Shown here: in pieces, positions 7,873 through 16,264 of the stretch
How the letters are laid out: each line of letters starts with the position of its first letter
Numbering within the stretch: position 1 is the stretch's first letter
DNA from: an uncultured Oscillospiraceae bacterium
GTDB lineage: Bacteria; Bacillota; Clostridia; Oscillospirales; Ruminococcaceae
DNA length: 36,185 nt
Reading direction: 5' to 3'
NCBI GenBank assembly: GCA_934438055.1
Contig: CAKSAY010000008.1
Location: 1 to 36,185, forward strand
Translations under genes and position numbers: made by a program
The notes under the pieces: generated by a model
What the model was told of the DNA's origin: nothing
The model's database searches: none
The model's input: only the letters and a program-made list of their open reading frames with translations

Positions 7873-8595
7873 ATGGGAATGAATATTACGAAGTTACAGA
7901 AAATGATCGACAAAAGCAAAAGGATCGTTTTTTTTGGAGGCGCCGGAGTGTCTACAGAAAGCGGCATTCCGGATTTCAGAAGCGCCCATGGTCTTTATGC
8001 CGACATAACGGCAGAGGAAATTCTGTCACATTCTTATTTTTTAGAACATACAAAGGAATTTTATGATTTTTATCGGCGTAAAATGGTTTATCCACAGGCG
8101 CAGCCGAATGGAGCACACAGAAAGCTTGCCCAGATGGAACAGGCCGGTAAATTGGCCGCTGTTATTACGCAGAATATAGACGGACTGCATCAAAAAGCGG
8201 GAAGCAAAAAGGTGCTGGAACTGCATGGCTCTATTGAAAGAAACTATTGTCAAACGTGCGGAAAATTTTATGGGTTATCTACAGTTTTACAGACAGAGAG
8301 CATTCCAAAGTGTAGTTGCGGAGGTGTTATTAAACCAGACGTTGTTTTATATGGTGAGGCGCTTGATGCTCAGGTCATAAAGGAATCTATTGAGAAGATT
8401 TCAGACGCCGATATGCTGATTGTGGGAGGAAGCTCGCTTACGGTTTATCCGGCCGCTTCGCTTTTGCAGTTTTTTTCGGGAAAATATTTGGTGCTACTGA
8501 ACAAAACCGTAACGAAAGCTGACAATCAGGCTGATTTAGTGCTGCACGCCGGTATTGGAGAGGTGATGAAACAGATTTCCATATCCTGTTTTTGA
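7873..8595 (+). CDS. cobB: NAD-dependent protein deacylase, Sir2 family
   Basis: A sirtuin that removes acetyl or related acyl groups from protein lysines, using NAD+ and giving nicotinamide and O-acyl-ADP-ribose. Length 240 aa is normal for a bacterial class U/III enzyme. The NAD site is GAGVSTESGIPDFR (23-36) and QNID (100-103), and the catalytic histidine is His118 in ELHGS. The zinc knuckle is Cys126/Cys129 and Cys147/Cys149, here C-x2-C and C-x-C, a compact second pair. The ATG at 7873 follows AGGGGAAG. It lies 37 nt after the flavodoxin pseudogene, probably once co-transcribed with it. The stop is only 8 nt from the infC promoter. Confidence 0.96.
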   Translation: MGMNITKLQKMIDKSKRIVFFGGAGVSTESGIPDFRSAHGLYADITAEEILSHSYFLEHTKEFYDFYRRKMVYPQAQPNGAHRKLAQMEQAGKLAAVITQNIDGLHQKAGSKKVLELHGSIERNYCQTCGKFYGLSTVLQTESIPKCSCGGVIKPDVVLYGEALDAQVIKESIEKISDADMLIVGGSSLTVYPAASLLQFFSGKYLVLLNKTVTKADNQADLVLHAGIGEVMKQISISCF

Positions 8596-8603
8596 AAAAA
8601 GAT

Positions 8604-8632
8604 TTGACAGCTTGCTGTGAATCTGTTATACT
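8604..8632 (+). promoter_or_regulatory. Promoter of the infC-rpmI-rplT operon
   Basis: TTGACA (8604-8609), a 17-nt spacer and TATACT (8627-8632). It starts 8 nt after the sirtuin stop codon and drives the leader RNA described next. Confidence 0.92.
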
Positions 8633-8638
8633 ATTTGA

Positions 8639-8787
8639 GAAAAATAAAGAAGAACCATGCCGTTCTCACCTGCCGTTGTTAAACGCGTCAGGTTAATACT
8701 CTTTAAGGATTCCTTTGAATCTTTTACAGAAGTAGAGCGCGGGCGGTTGTTCGCGTTTTTTATTTTATCGTTTGGAGGTGCTTTATC
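8639..8787 (+). promoter_or_regulatory. L20-type infC leader RNA (ribosomal protein autoregulation)
   Basis: A roughly 150-nt untranslated leader before infC with three successive helices: AGAAC/GTTCT (8651-8666), ACCTG/CAGGT (8668-8693) and AAGGATTC/GAATCTTT (8705-8724). The GTAGAGCGCGGG hairpin with a U tract follows. Position and organisation match the Firmicutes L20 leader, in which free L20 (product of the third gene) binds the leader and promotes premature termination. The family call comes from context and architecture; I could not run a covariance model. Confidence 0.8.
8738..8766 (+). terminator. Attenuator terminator inside the infC leader
   Basis: CGCGGGC (8738-8744) pairs with GTTCGCG (8749-8755) with two G-U pairs, loop GGTT, then T6 (8756-8761). 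It ends before the infC ribosome site, as expected of a leader attenuator rather than an operon terminator. Confidence 0.82.
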
Positions 8788-9321
8788 ATTAGCAAAAAAG
8801 AACTGCAGATTAATGAGGCGATTCGTGATAAGGAAATTCGGGTGATCGACAGCGACGGCGGTCAGCTGGGAATTTTGTCCGTTAATAAAGCCTTGGAAAT
8901 CGCTGCTTCAAAAGACTTGGATCTTGTGAAGATCGCTCCGCAGGCTACGCCGCCTGTTTGCCGTATTATGGATTATGGCAAATATCGTTTTGAACAGTCA
9001 AAGCGGGAGAAAGAGGCACGAAAGAATCAAAAGACTGTTGAGGTTAAAGAAGTGCGCATGTCTTTAAACATCGACGTCCATGATTTTGACACAAAATTGA
9101 GAAATGCTGTTAAATTCCTCAAGAGCGGAGACAAAGTAAAAGTTTCGGTTCGGTTTAGAGGAAGAGAAATGGCACACACGCAATTGGGTGAGGAACTCAT
9201 TAATCGCTTCAAGGAAGCCTGTGCAGAATATGGCACTATGGATAAAGCGCCTAAAATGGAAGGACGGAGTATGGCGGTGATTATTTCACCGAAAGCTTCT
9301 TCTACAAAAAAGAGATCATAA
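8788..9321 (+). CDS. infC: Translation initiation factor IF-3 with AUU start codon
   Basis: IF-3 binds the 30S subunit, keeps 50S off and checks start-codon choice. I place the start at ATT 8788-8790: it follows GGAGGTG (8774-8780) by 7 nt and yields the conserved N-terminus SKKELQINEAIRDKEIRVID. The first ATG-like alternative, at 8842, would remove these residues and lie 61 nt from the ribosome site. The product is 177 aa, the family norm, with the N-domain (EALEIA-type NKALEIAASKDLDLVKI), a basic linker and the C-domain (EVRMSLNIDVHDF, VSVRFRGREM). A non-canonical AUU start lets IF-3 limit its own synthesis. It is the first gene of infC-rpmI-rplT. Confidence 0.96.
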   Translation: MSKKELQINEAIRDKEIRVIDSDGGQLGILSVNKALEIAASKDLDLVKIAPQATPPVCRIMDYGKYRFEQSKREKEARKNQKTVEVKEVRMSLNIDVHDFDTKLRNAVKFLKSGDKVKVSVRFRGREMAHTQLGEELINRFKEACAEYGTMDKAPKMEGRSMAVIISPKASSTKKRS

Positions 9322-9347
9322 TTTGTGATTTAGCAGGAGGGAAAGAA

Positions 9348-9545
9348 ATGCCAAAACAGAAAACGCATAGCGGCGCTAAAAAACGCTTTAATCTTACCAA
9401 AAACGGTAAGGTGAAACGTGCACATGCCAATAAATCTCACATTTTGAATAAGAAAACGACCAAACGCAAAAGGGGATTACGTCAAGGTGCATATGCTGAC
9501 AAGAGCAATGCCGCTGTCATTAAAAAGCTGATTCCTTATAAATAA
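9348..9545 (+). CDS. rpmI: 50S ribosomal protein L35
   Basis: A 65-aa, very basic large-subunit protein with the family's opening KQKTHSGAKKRF and the internal stretches RAHANKSHILNKK and RKRGLRQG. It starts at ATG 9348 behind GGAGGG and lies 26 nt after infC. It is co-transcribed in the conserved infC-rpmI-rplT order under the L20 leader. Confidence 0.98.
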   Translation: MPKQKTHSGAKKRFNLTKNGKVKRAHANKSHILNKKTTKRKRGLRQGAYADKSNAAVIKKLIPYK

Positions 9546-9596
9546 TAGAACAAAATGTGTGAAATTTGATTGCAGTTGGTTTGGAGGTTGTAAAAT

Positions 9597-9950
9597 ATGG
9601 CTCGAGTGAAAAGAGCAGTTATGGGAAGAAAGAGAAAAAAGAAAGTCTTAAAACTTGCTAAAGGTTACTTTGGCGGTAAAAGCAAACTGTTTCGCACTGC
9701 GAAGCAGGCTGTGATGAAATCCGGTCAATATGCTTATATTGGCAGAAAAAACAAGAAACGTGATTTTAGAAGAATGTGGATAACTCGTATTTCTGCTGCT
9801 TGCAGAATGAATGGAATGAATTATTCTACCTTTATGAACGGTTTGAAAAAAGCTGATATTTCTTTGAATCGAAAAATGCTTTCTGAAATTGCAATTCATG
9901 ATCCTAAAGCATTTTCCGCTCTTTGTGATAAAGCGAAAGCGGCGCTTTAA
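9597..9950 (+). CDS. rplT: 50S ribosomal protein L20
   Basis: A 117-aa primary 23S rRNA-binding protein needed early in 50S assembly and the presumed repressor of this operon through the leader RNA. Family hallmarks are MARVKRAV at the start, KGYFGGKSKLFRTAKQAVMKSGQYAY at about 23-48 and the globular domain with WITRISAACRMNGMNYSTFMNGL. The start follows TTGGAGG. A strong terminator lies 13 nt after the stop. Confidence 0.98.
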   Translation: MARVKRAVMGRKRKKKVLKLAKGYFGGKSKLFRTAKQAVMKSGQYAYIGRKNKKRDFRRMWITRISAACRMNGMNYSTFMNGLKKADISLNRKMLSEIAIHDPKAFSALCDKAKAAL

Positions 9951-9963
9951 AAATGCTTATTTT

Positions 9964-10007
9964 ACGCTCTCTGCTGTCGGTTGACACATGCAGAGAGCGT
10001 TTGTTCT
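9964..10007 (+). terminator. Terminator of the infC-rpmI-rplT operon
   Basis: An 11-bp stem, ACGCTCTCTGC (9964-9974) and GCAGAGAGCGT (9990-10000), possibly with an inner GTC/GAC pairing, followed by TTGTTCT. Confidence 0.88.
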
Positions 10008-10349
10008 ACTAAGAAATACAGTTTTTGCTTAGAATAACGCAAACGCTAAGAAGACGTGGTTTTTAAATTGGCAGAACTATTTTTATTTAAAATGATGAAA
10101 GAAAGTCGTATTGCCTTTAACATAAAAGAGCATTTTTGAAAAAGAGGCATAATAAAACGTTTTGTTTTATATCATCAAGATTGTAGCGACTGAACCAAAT
10201 ATTTGTCACTTTCGGTTTTTTAGCAGATTTTTATATGGTTAGGCAAATTCTATATAAAACGCCTTTTATTCGGTTTGATTCTCGATGATTGCTTGTTTGA
10301 CTCTACGTCTATCAATATTATCAAAAATAAAAGTTTATGGGAGAAAAGA
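10008..10349. other. Intergenic gap between rplT terminator and the methyltransferase gene
   Basis: This is 342 nt of AT-rich sequence. I see no RNA gene and no good ORF. The methyltransferase frame stays open upstream to an ATG at 10275, but those residues have no ribosome site and do not resemble the family. AT-rich boxes such as TATATA near 10249 could be a promoter, but no convincing -35 partner is spaced correctly. Confidence 0.5.
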
Positions 10350-11135
10350 ATGGTTGTTACTAGCAGGAAAAATGCTGCGATTCAATTTTATAAAAAACTT
10401 CTTACAAATAAAAGATTTCGCGAACAGGAAGATCTTTTTTGTTTAGAAGGGTTCCGTTTGGTGAACGAAATGCTTCTAAGCAAAGGAGAAGCGAAAATGA
10501 TTTTAGCGTCTGAGACATTTCTTGCAAAAAATCCTGCTTTTATTACGTCTAATCATTTGAATCAGACGGATGTTTTAGTCATTAGCGACGCATTAGCAGA
10601 GTATATTTCAGATGTTCCAACACCGCAGGGCGTGTTTGCTGTTGCAAAAAGACTTGACAAAAAATGTATGCTTGGTACAATAAAGACTATGGGACGTTAT
10701 TTAGCACTATGCCAATTACAGGATCCGGGGAATTTGGGAACAATTCTTCGTTCGGCAGACGCCTTTGGAATGGATGGTGTCTTTTTATTCCATTGCTGTG
10801 ACATTTATAGTCCTAAAGTAGTTCGTTCCGCTATGGGCGCTTTGTTTCATTTGCCATTTGCATTGTGCGATGATATTCATTCTTTTCTTGCGTGCTGCAA
10901 GAGTAGGCACATCATCACTTATGCGGCAGTTGTTCGTAATGGCGTTCCTATTACTGACTCTGCAATGCATCGTGGAGGCGCATTGCTCATTGGCAATGAG
11001 GGAAATGGTTTGGACGAGGAAACAGCATCTTTGTGCACCGAGAGAATTACGATTCCCATGCGTTCGAGTGCTGAATCGTTAAATGCCTCTGTAGCTGCGT
11101 CCTTATGTATGTGGGAGATGTTTAAAGATGAATAG
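10350..11135 (+). CDS. TrmH-family (SpoU) RNA 2'-O-methyltransferase, YsgA/RlmB-like
   Basis: This enzyme transfers a methyl group from SAM to a ribose 2'-OH on rRNA or tRNA. All three SpoU motifs are visible in the C-terminal knotted domain: motif 1 in DPGNLGTILRSADAFG, motif 2 in LLIGNEGNGLDEE and motif 3 in IPMRSSAESLNASVAASLCMWEM. The N-terminal part (NAAIQFYKKLLTNKRFREQEDLFCLEGFRLV) is the substrate-binding domain of the RlmB/YsgA group. I start at ATG 10350, after GGGAGAA, giving 261 aa. It sits next to infC-rpmI-rplT, as ysgA does in several Firmicutes. The stop overlaps the dprA start by 8 nt. The exact target base cannot be read from sequence. Confidence 0.92.
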   Translation: MVVTSRKNAAIQFYKKLLTNKRFREQEDLFCLEGFRLVNEMLLSKGEAKMILASETFLAKNPAFITSNHLNQTDVLVISDALAEYISDVPTPQGVFAVAKRLDKKCMLGTIKTMGRYLALCQLQDPGNLGTILRSADAFGMDGVFLFHCCDIYSPKVVRSAMGALFHLPFALCDDIHSFLACCKSRHIITYAAVVRNGVPITDSAMHRGGALLIGNEGNGLDEETASLCTERITIPMRSSAESLNASVAASLCMWEMFKDE

Positions 11136-12288
11136 AGACGTTTTATACTGGATTTGGCTCGCAGAGTGTTTTTCATATGGGAGCGTTAAACCTATGCAAA
11201 TTATTCAATCCTATAAAACTGCGCGCAATTTTTATCAAAGACGTCACCAGGAAGCAAAAACGCTTTCTTTTTTAACGCCCCGTGATGTGAAGAGAATCTG
11301 CACTTCAAAGCTTGAAGAGTGTCGTTCTATTATTGAACGCTGTCGAAAGAATTATGTGAAGATAAGTTGTTATGGCGATGAGACATATCCTTTTCGTCTT
11401 AGAGAGATTGACTGTCCGCCTATGGTTTTTTACTATTTGGGCGATATTTCGATTTTGCAAAGGCGTTGTGTTGCAATTGTGGGAACCCGTAATGCATCTG
11501 AACAATCGCGCAACACAACTTTTCGTCTTGCAAGCGAATTGGCAAAGCAAGGAGTTGTCGTTATTAGCGGCTGTGCCGGTGGAATTGACACGAGCGCGCA
11601 TCGAGGCGCTTTGGAGGGCGGCGTGACAGTGTCTGTTTTAGGCACTGCCCTGAATGAAAATTATCCTGCTTTTAATGCCGGGCTCAAACGTACTATTATT
11701 AATAGAGGAGGAATGGTCATCAGCGAGTATCCTATGGGGACGCCGACCAATCGGGGTATGTTTCCTATTAGAAACAGGTTGATTTCAGGTCTTTCTGATG
11801 CTGTTATTGTAGCAGAGGCGCCTAAACATTCCGGTTCGCTTATTACGGCGCACAACGCTATGGATCAGGGAAGGGAGGTTTTTTGCATTCCTCCTGCTGA
11901 TATTTTTAATGCACGTTATGATGGCGTTAAAGATCTTTTGAGAGAGTGTGCCGGATTGGTGATGGGCGTTGAGGATATTGTGCAGACTTATCGCAAACAG
12001 GCGTTGACAACGAAATATACTTCATTAACTAAAAAAATAACAGACTTTTCTTATAAGCCTGTTGAGAAATTTGAACATAAAACGGTGAAAAACCGGAATA
12101 TGGAGCATGAAATACAATGTAGTGAGAATGCTAAAATAATCTTAAAAAGTCTTGCGCAGGGAAAGGCCTCTATGGAACAGATTGCTGCACAGATTGACTT
12201 ATCGTTGCCTAAGATTATGACTGCTCTTACTGAGCTTGAAATAGCGAAGTTTGTTAAAAAAGAGGGCGGATATTATCAGAGATTTTAA
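11128..12288 (+). CDS. dprA: DNA-processing protein DprA
   Basis: DprA binds incoming single-stranded DNA during natural transformation and loads RecA. Length 386 aa. The Rossmann-like core shows VGTRNASEQSRNT, SGCAGGIDTSAHRGAL, ISEYPMGTPTN, FPIRNRLISGLSD and HSGSLITAHNAMDQGREVFCIPP, all characteristic. A C-terminal winged-helix domain (about 325-386, ILKSLAQGKASMEQIAAQIDL) is present. It overlaps the methyltransferase gene by 8 nt and precedes topA, the order known from Bacillus (dprA-topA-trmFO). dprA is widespread in bacteria not known to be competent, so it does not prove natural transformation here. Confidence 0.96.
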   Translation: MNRDVLYWIWLAECFSYGSVKPMQIIQSYKTARNFYQRRHQEAKTLSFLTPRDVKRICTSKLEECRSIIERCRKNYVKISCYGDETYPFRLREIDCPPMVFYYLGDISILQRRCVAIVGTRNASEQSRNTTFRLASELAKQGVVVISGCAGGIDTSAHRGALEGGVTVSVLGTALNENYPAFNAGLKRTIINRGGMVISEYPMGTPTNRGMFPIRNRLISGLSDAVIVAEAPKHSGSLITAHNAMDQGREVFCIPPADIFNARYDGVKDLLRECAGLVMGVEDIVQTYRKQALTTKYTSLTKKITDFSYKPVEKFEHKTVKNRNMEHEIQCSENAKIILKSLAQGKASMEQIAAQIDLSLPKIMTALTELEIAKFVKKEGGYYQRF

Positions 12289-12401
12289 ATATGTTCTTTG
12301 ATGATTGATGAGCATTTATCAAAGGAAATTAACGATTGCATTGTTTAAAAAGTAATGAACAGGGGATGACGGTCTCTGTTACAAATTGAAGGAGGAAGTG
12401 A

Positions 12402-14480
12402 ATGGCAAACCTTGTTATTGTGGAATCGCCGGCAAAGGCAAAAACGATTAAAAAATACCTTGGTAGGGGCTATAAGGTTGTAGCTTCCATGGGTCATGTT
12501 CGAGATCTGCCTAAATCCAAAATGGGTATTGATATTGATAATAATTTTGAACCGCAATATATTAACATTAAAGGGAAAGGGCCTATTATTAAATCCTTAA
12601 AAAAAGAAGCTTCCGGCTGTTCGAAAGTATATCTAGCCACTGACCCTGATCGCGAAGGAGAGGCAATTTCTTGGCATTTAGCGCATATTTTAGGCTTGGA
12701 TGCTTCTGAAGAAAATAGGATTACCTTTAATGAAATCACAAAATCTGGGGTTAAATCCGGCATGGCTCATCCTCGAAAATTGGACTTAGATTTGATAGAC
12801 GCACAACAGGCGCGTCGTGTTCTTGACCGATTGGTGGGATATAAGCTGAGTCCATTTCTCTGGAAAAAAGTGGGCCCGGGATTATCTGCCGGCCGTGTTC
12901 AATCAGTCGCTGTTCGATTAATCGTAGATCGTGAAGAGGAAATTCGTGCGTTTGTAAAGGAAGAATATTGGACGATTGATGCTTTGCTTCATAAACAGGA
13001 CCAGTTAAAATGTTTTCAAGCAAAACTTGTAATGCATAATGGAAAAAAGGTTAAAATTGCTAATGAAGAGGAAGCCAATGTTATTTTAGCAGATTTAAAG
13101 GGTGCAGAATATATAGTGGGAGACATCAAACTGGGAACACGCAGACGTTCGCCGGCGCCGCCTTTCACCACCTCTACTATGCAGCAAGAGGCGTCTAGAA
13201 AGTTGGGGTTTCAGGCGCAGAGAACAATGCGTGCAGCGCAGGAATTATATGAGGGTGTTACTATAGATGGTATGGGAGCAGTTGGCCTCATCACCTATAT
13301 GAGAACCGATTCCGTGCGTGTTTCAGATGAAGCCCGTTCTGCTGCTTCGCAGTATATTACAGAAAAATATGGACAGGATTACTTGCCGGAAAAGCCGCGA
13401 TTCTACCGTTCTAAAGCCGGATCGCAGGACGGCCATGAAGCCATTCGGCCGACAATGCCTGCCCTCACACCGATGGAGGTGAAAGAGAATTTGTCTTCTG
13501 ATCAGTTTAAGCTTTATCGTTTGGTTTGGGAACGGTTTATTGCAAGTCAGATGGCAAATGCCGTTTATGATACGGTTTCTGCAAACATTCACGCAAAGGA
13601 TTATCTTTTTACTGCTTCAGGAAGAACGGTGCGTTTTGCCGGATTTACGATTTTATATATTGAGGGCAAAGACGAGGAAACAGAAAAGGAGGTTTCTCTG
13701 CCTAAGCTTGTTAAGGACGAACAGTTGGTTTTAAAATCGCTGGACGGAAATCAGCATTTTACACAGCCGCCGCCACGTTATACGGAAGCTTCTTTAACCA
13801 AGACGCTTGAGGAGTTAGGAATCGGACGTCCAAGCACCTATGTTCCGACGATATCAACCATTTTGCAGAGAAATTATGTTGAAAAGGAAAGCAAACAGCT
13901 TGTGCCAACAAAGTTAGGCGAAGTTACCACCGAACTTATGAGAAAGCATTTTTCGGATATTGTAGATGTTTCGTTTACTGCAAAGATTGAGGAGAGCTTT
14001 GACAAGGTGGCAGAGGGTCAACTGCCTTGGAAAAAGACTATCAGCGAATTTTATCAGGGATTTGACAAAACATTAGCGCAAGCTGAGGAGGCTATGAAAG
14101 ACGAACGCATTAAACTTCCTGATGAAGAGACGGATGAAGTTTGTGAAAAATGTGGTCGTCCCATGGTTATAAAAACCGGGAGATACGGAAAATTTATGGC
14201 TTGCAGTGGTTATCCTGACTGCAAGAATACTAAGAGAATTGTGGTGAAAACGCCGGGCGTTTGTCCTAAGTGCGGCGGGCAAATTTTAAAGAAAAAATCT
14301 TCTAAAGGAAGGGTTTTCTTTGGCTGTGAGAAAAATCCGGAGTGCGATTTTATGGTTTGGGATGAACCGGTTGCGGATCGCTGTCCTAAATGTAATAAGA
14401 CGCTTTTTAAGAAAAAATCAAAAGCAAAGGGCACTGTCTTATACTGTGCTTCGCCCGACTGCGGATACAGTTCAAAATAG
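12402..14480 (+). CDS. topA: DNA topoisomerase I (type IA)
   Basis: TopA relaxes negative supercoils by single-strand passage. The product is 692 aa. The TOPRIM domain starts at once (VIVESPAKAKTIKKYLG; Glu8 and the acidic pair Asp81/Asp83 in TDPDREGEA). The active-site tyrosine is Tyr299 in ITYMRTDSVRVS. The C-terminal tail carries three four-cysteine zinc ribbons: CEKCGRP with CSGYPDC, CPKCGGQ with CEKNPEC, and CPKCNKT with CASPDC. GGAGGAAGTGA precedes the ATG. It lies 113 nt after dprA on the same strand. Confidence 0.98.
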   Translation: MANLVIVESPAKAKTIKKYLGRGYKVVASMGHVRDLPKSKMGIDIDNNFEPQYINIKGKGPIIKSLKKEASGCSKVYLATDPDREGEAISWHLAHILGLDASEENRITFNEITKSGVKSGMAHPRKLDLDLIDAQQARRVLDRLVGYKLSPFLWKKVGPGLSAGRVQSVAVRLIVDREEEIRAFVKEEYWTIDALLHKQDQLKCFQAKLVMHNGKKVKIANEEEANVILADLKGAEYIVGDIKLGTRRRSPAPPFTTSTMQQEASRKLGFQAQRTMRAAQELYEGVTIDGMGAVGLITYMRTDSVRVSDEARSAASQYITEKYGQDYLPEKPRFYRSKAGSQDGHEAIRPTMPALTPMEVKENLSSDQFKLYRLVWERFIASQMANAVYDTVSANIHAKDYLFTASGRTVRFAGFTILYIEGKDEETEKEVSLPKLVKDEQLVLKSLDGNQHFTQPPPRYTEASLTKTLEELGIGRPSTYVPTISTILQRNYVEKESKQLVPTKLGEVTTELMRKHFSDIVDVSFTAKIEESFDKVAEGQLPWKKTISEFYQGFDKTLAQAEEAMKDERIKLPDEETDEVCEKCGRPMVIKTGRYGKFMACSGYPDCKNTKRIVVKTPGVCPKCGGQILKKKSSKGRVFFGCEKNPECDFMVWDEPVADRCPKCNKTLFKKKSKAKGTVLYCASPDCGYSSK

Positions 14481-14924
14481 TTTATCCGCTATCTGAATGC
14501 GGGATCGGTTCTTGTTGTTTTGCGGCGGAGAGTATGTTAGAGATTTAAAAACGTTACAATGTAGCGAGGACATCTTTTGTTTTGTTTCGTTGGAGGGAAT
14601 TTGTTTTAGATCTTCGCACGATGGACGAGATGACTCGCGGTCTTGTGCAGCGCTTTTTAACACACAAGATTTTGATGAAGCCCAAGCCTAGAGGAGTAAC
14701 TCTTTGAATTATAGATAGGAGAAGGTAAATACACTTTTCCATTTTTGGAACACCCTGCAAAAATTAGATTCTTGTAGGAGATTATCATAAAATAAAATTA
14801 TTCCCATTTTGCAGACTACAGGTTCTTTTTTGGTTTTTCAGTGAAAGATTACCCTTGCGCTTAAATTATTGCATGTTGGGGTAAAATCCCTTGATTGAAA
14901 ATTGTGTTAAAAGGAAGAGAGAAA
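14481..14924. other. 444-nt gap between topA and trmFO with an orphan open frame
   Basis: No RNA gene is recognised. One plus-strand frame is open from 14549 to a TGA at 14705-14707 and ends in a protein-like stretch (MDEMTRGLVQRFL, then THKILMKPKPRGV) from ATG 14621, but no ribosome site precedes it. It may be the remnant of a lost gene or chance. An 8-bp inverted repeat, CTGCAAAA (14755-14762) and TTTTGCAG (14807-14814), with a T-rich run at 14823-14830 could be a weak terminator. Confidence 0.4.
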
Positions 14925-16250
14925 ATGAAAGTAACAGTTTTAGGGGGCGGTTTGGCCGGATGTGAGGCGGCATGGCAGCTTGCACGTTATGGGATTGACG
15001 TGCGGCTTTATGAGATGAAACCAAAAAGGTTTTCTCCGGCACACCGTTATGACGGTTTGGCGGAATTGGTGTGCTCAAATTCATTAAAGGCAAAAAGACT
15101 GTCTTCTGCCTCGGGTATGCTTAAAGAAGAAATGCGATTATTTCATTCTCTTATTTTACAAGCTGCAGAACAATCATCTGTTCAGGCCGGCGGAGCCTTG
15201 GCTGTAGATAGGACGCTGTTTTCGGACAAGATTACAGAAGCTATTATGCAGAATCCTCATATTACGCTGATACGTGATGAGGTGCTTTCTATTCCGGATG
15301 GACATGTTATCATTGCGACAGGGCCACTGACTTCTGACAGGCTCGCGCAGGTTATTTTTGAAAGAATTGGTTGTGATAAACTGCATTTTTATGACGCGGT
15401 TGCGCCGATTGTCACGGGAGAGAGCGTTTGTTTAAAAAAGGCTTTTTTTGCGGCACGATATGGACGGGGAGATGCCGACTATTTGAACTGTCCCATGAAT
15501 GAAGAAGAATATAATCGGTTTTATCAGGCATTGATAGAAGGCGAGACAGCGCCGTTGCACGACTTTGATAAGGCATCTCCTGCAGTTTATGAGGGGTGCA
15601 TGCCAATTGAGGTGATGGCAAAACGAGGAAGAGACACCATCCGTTTTGGTCCTTTGCGCCCCGTTGGCTTGCGTAATCCAGAAACGCAAGAAAACTATTA
15701 TGCAGTTTTGCAGCTTCGCAGAGAAGACACTGCCGGAGAACTTTATAATCTTGTTGGTTTTCAAACCAATTTGCGCTTTCCGGAGCAGAAGAGAATTTTT
15801 TCTATGATTCCGGGACTAGAGGATGCCTCCTTTGTTCGTTATGGCGTCATGCATAGAAACACCTATATTGAGAGCCCAAGACTTCTCAATCACAGCCTTT
15901 GCTATTGCAAAGAGCCACGCATACAGTTTGCAGGACAGATTACCGGCGTTGAGGGCTATGTTGAATCGGCGGCAATGGGAATTTTGGCGGGCTTTGCTTT
16001 GGCCTATAATCTCAAAACGGGAAAGACATTAGAACTTCCCGTTGAGTCGATGATGGGTGCGCTTGTGCATTATATTACACAGACAACAACCAGTCCTTTT
16101 CAGCCTATGGGGGCGAATATGGGACTTCTTCCGCCTTTGGAAGACAGAGAGCGCAATAAACAGACGCGGTATGAGAAGTTGGGAAGACGGGGAGTTGGTA
16201 TGCTTCAAAAGGCGCTGGCAGAAGCTGTTTTGGCTTTACGGAGTAGATAG
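14925..16250 (+). CDS. trmFO: Folate/FAD-dependent tRNA (uracil-54-C5)-methyltransferase TrmFO
   Basis: TrmFO makes ribothymidine at tRNA position 54 with methylenetetrahydrofolate as carbon donor and FADH2 as reductant. The N-terminal FAD-binding site VLGGGLAGCEAAW is at once visible. Family motifs follow: YEMKPKRFSPAH, ELVCSNSLKA, RFGPLRPVGL, GFQTNLRFPEQKR, and FAGQITGVEGYVESAAMGILAG near the C-terminus. I start at ATG 14925, behind AAGGAAGAGAG, giving 441 aa; the in-frame TTG at 14895 lacks a ribosome site. The order topA-trmFO is conserved in Firmicutes. Confidence 0.97.
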   Translation: MKVTVLGGGLAGCEAAWQLARYGIDVRLYEMKPKRFSPAHRYDGLAELVCSNSLKAKRLSSASGMLKEEMRLFHSLILQAAEQSSVQAGGALAVDRTLFSDKITEAIMQNPHITLIRDEVLSIPDGHVIIATGPLTSDRLAQVIFERIGCDKLHFYDAVAPIVTGESVCLKKAFFAARYGRGDADYLNCPMNEEEYNRFYQALIEGETAPLHDFDKASPAVYEGCMPIEVMAKRGRDTIRFGPLRPVGLRNPETQENYYAVLQLRREDTAGELYNLVGFQTNLRFPEQKRIFSMIPGLEDASFVRYGVMHRNTYIESPRLLNHSLCYCKEPRIQFAGQITGVEGYVESAAMGILAGFALAYNLKTGKTLELPVESMMGALVHYITQTTTSPFQPMGANMGLLPPLEDRERNKQTRYEKLGRRGVGMLQKALAEAVLALRSR

Positions 16251-16264
16251 AGAAATGGGGTGAT

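Noticed and set aside
10275..10349. N-terminal extension of the TrmH-family methyltransferase
   Set aside because: The 25 added residues do not match the family and lack a ribosome site; ATG 10350 has GGGAGAA.
14497..14691. 64-aa plus-strand ORF in the topA-trmFO gap
   Set aside because: No ribosome site, no family resemblance and unusual composition.
14767..14779. 13-nt word GATTCTTGTAGGA shared with 35028-35040
   Set aside because: About ten 13-nt matches are expected by chance in a window of this size, and flanks do not align.
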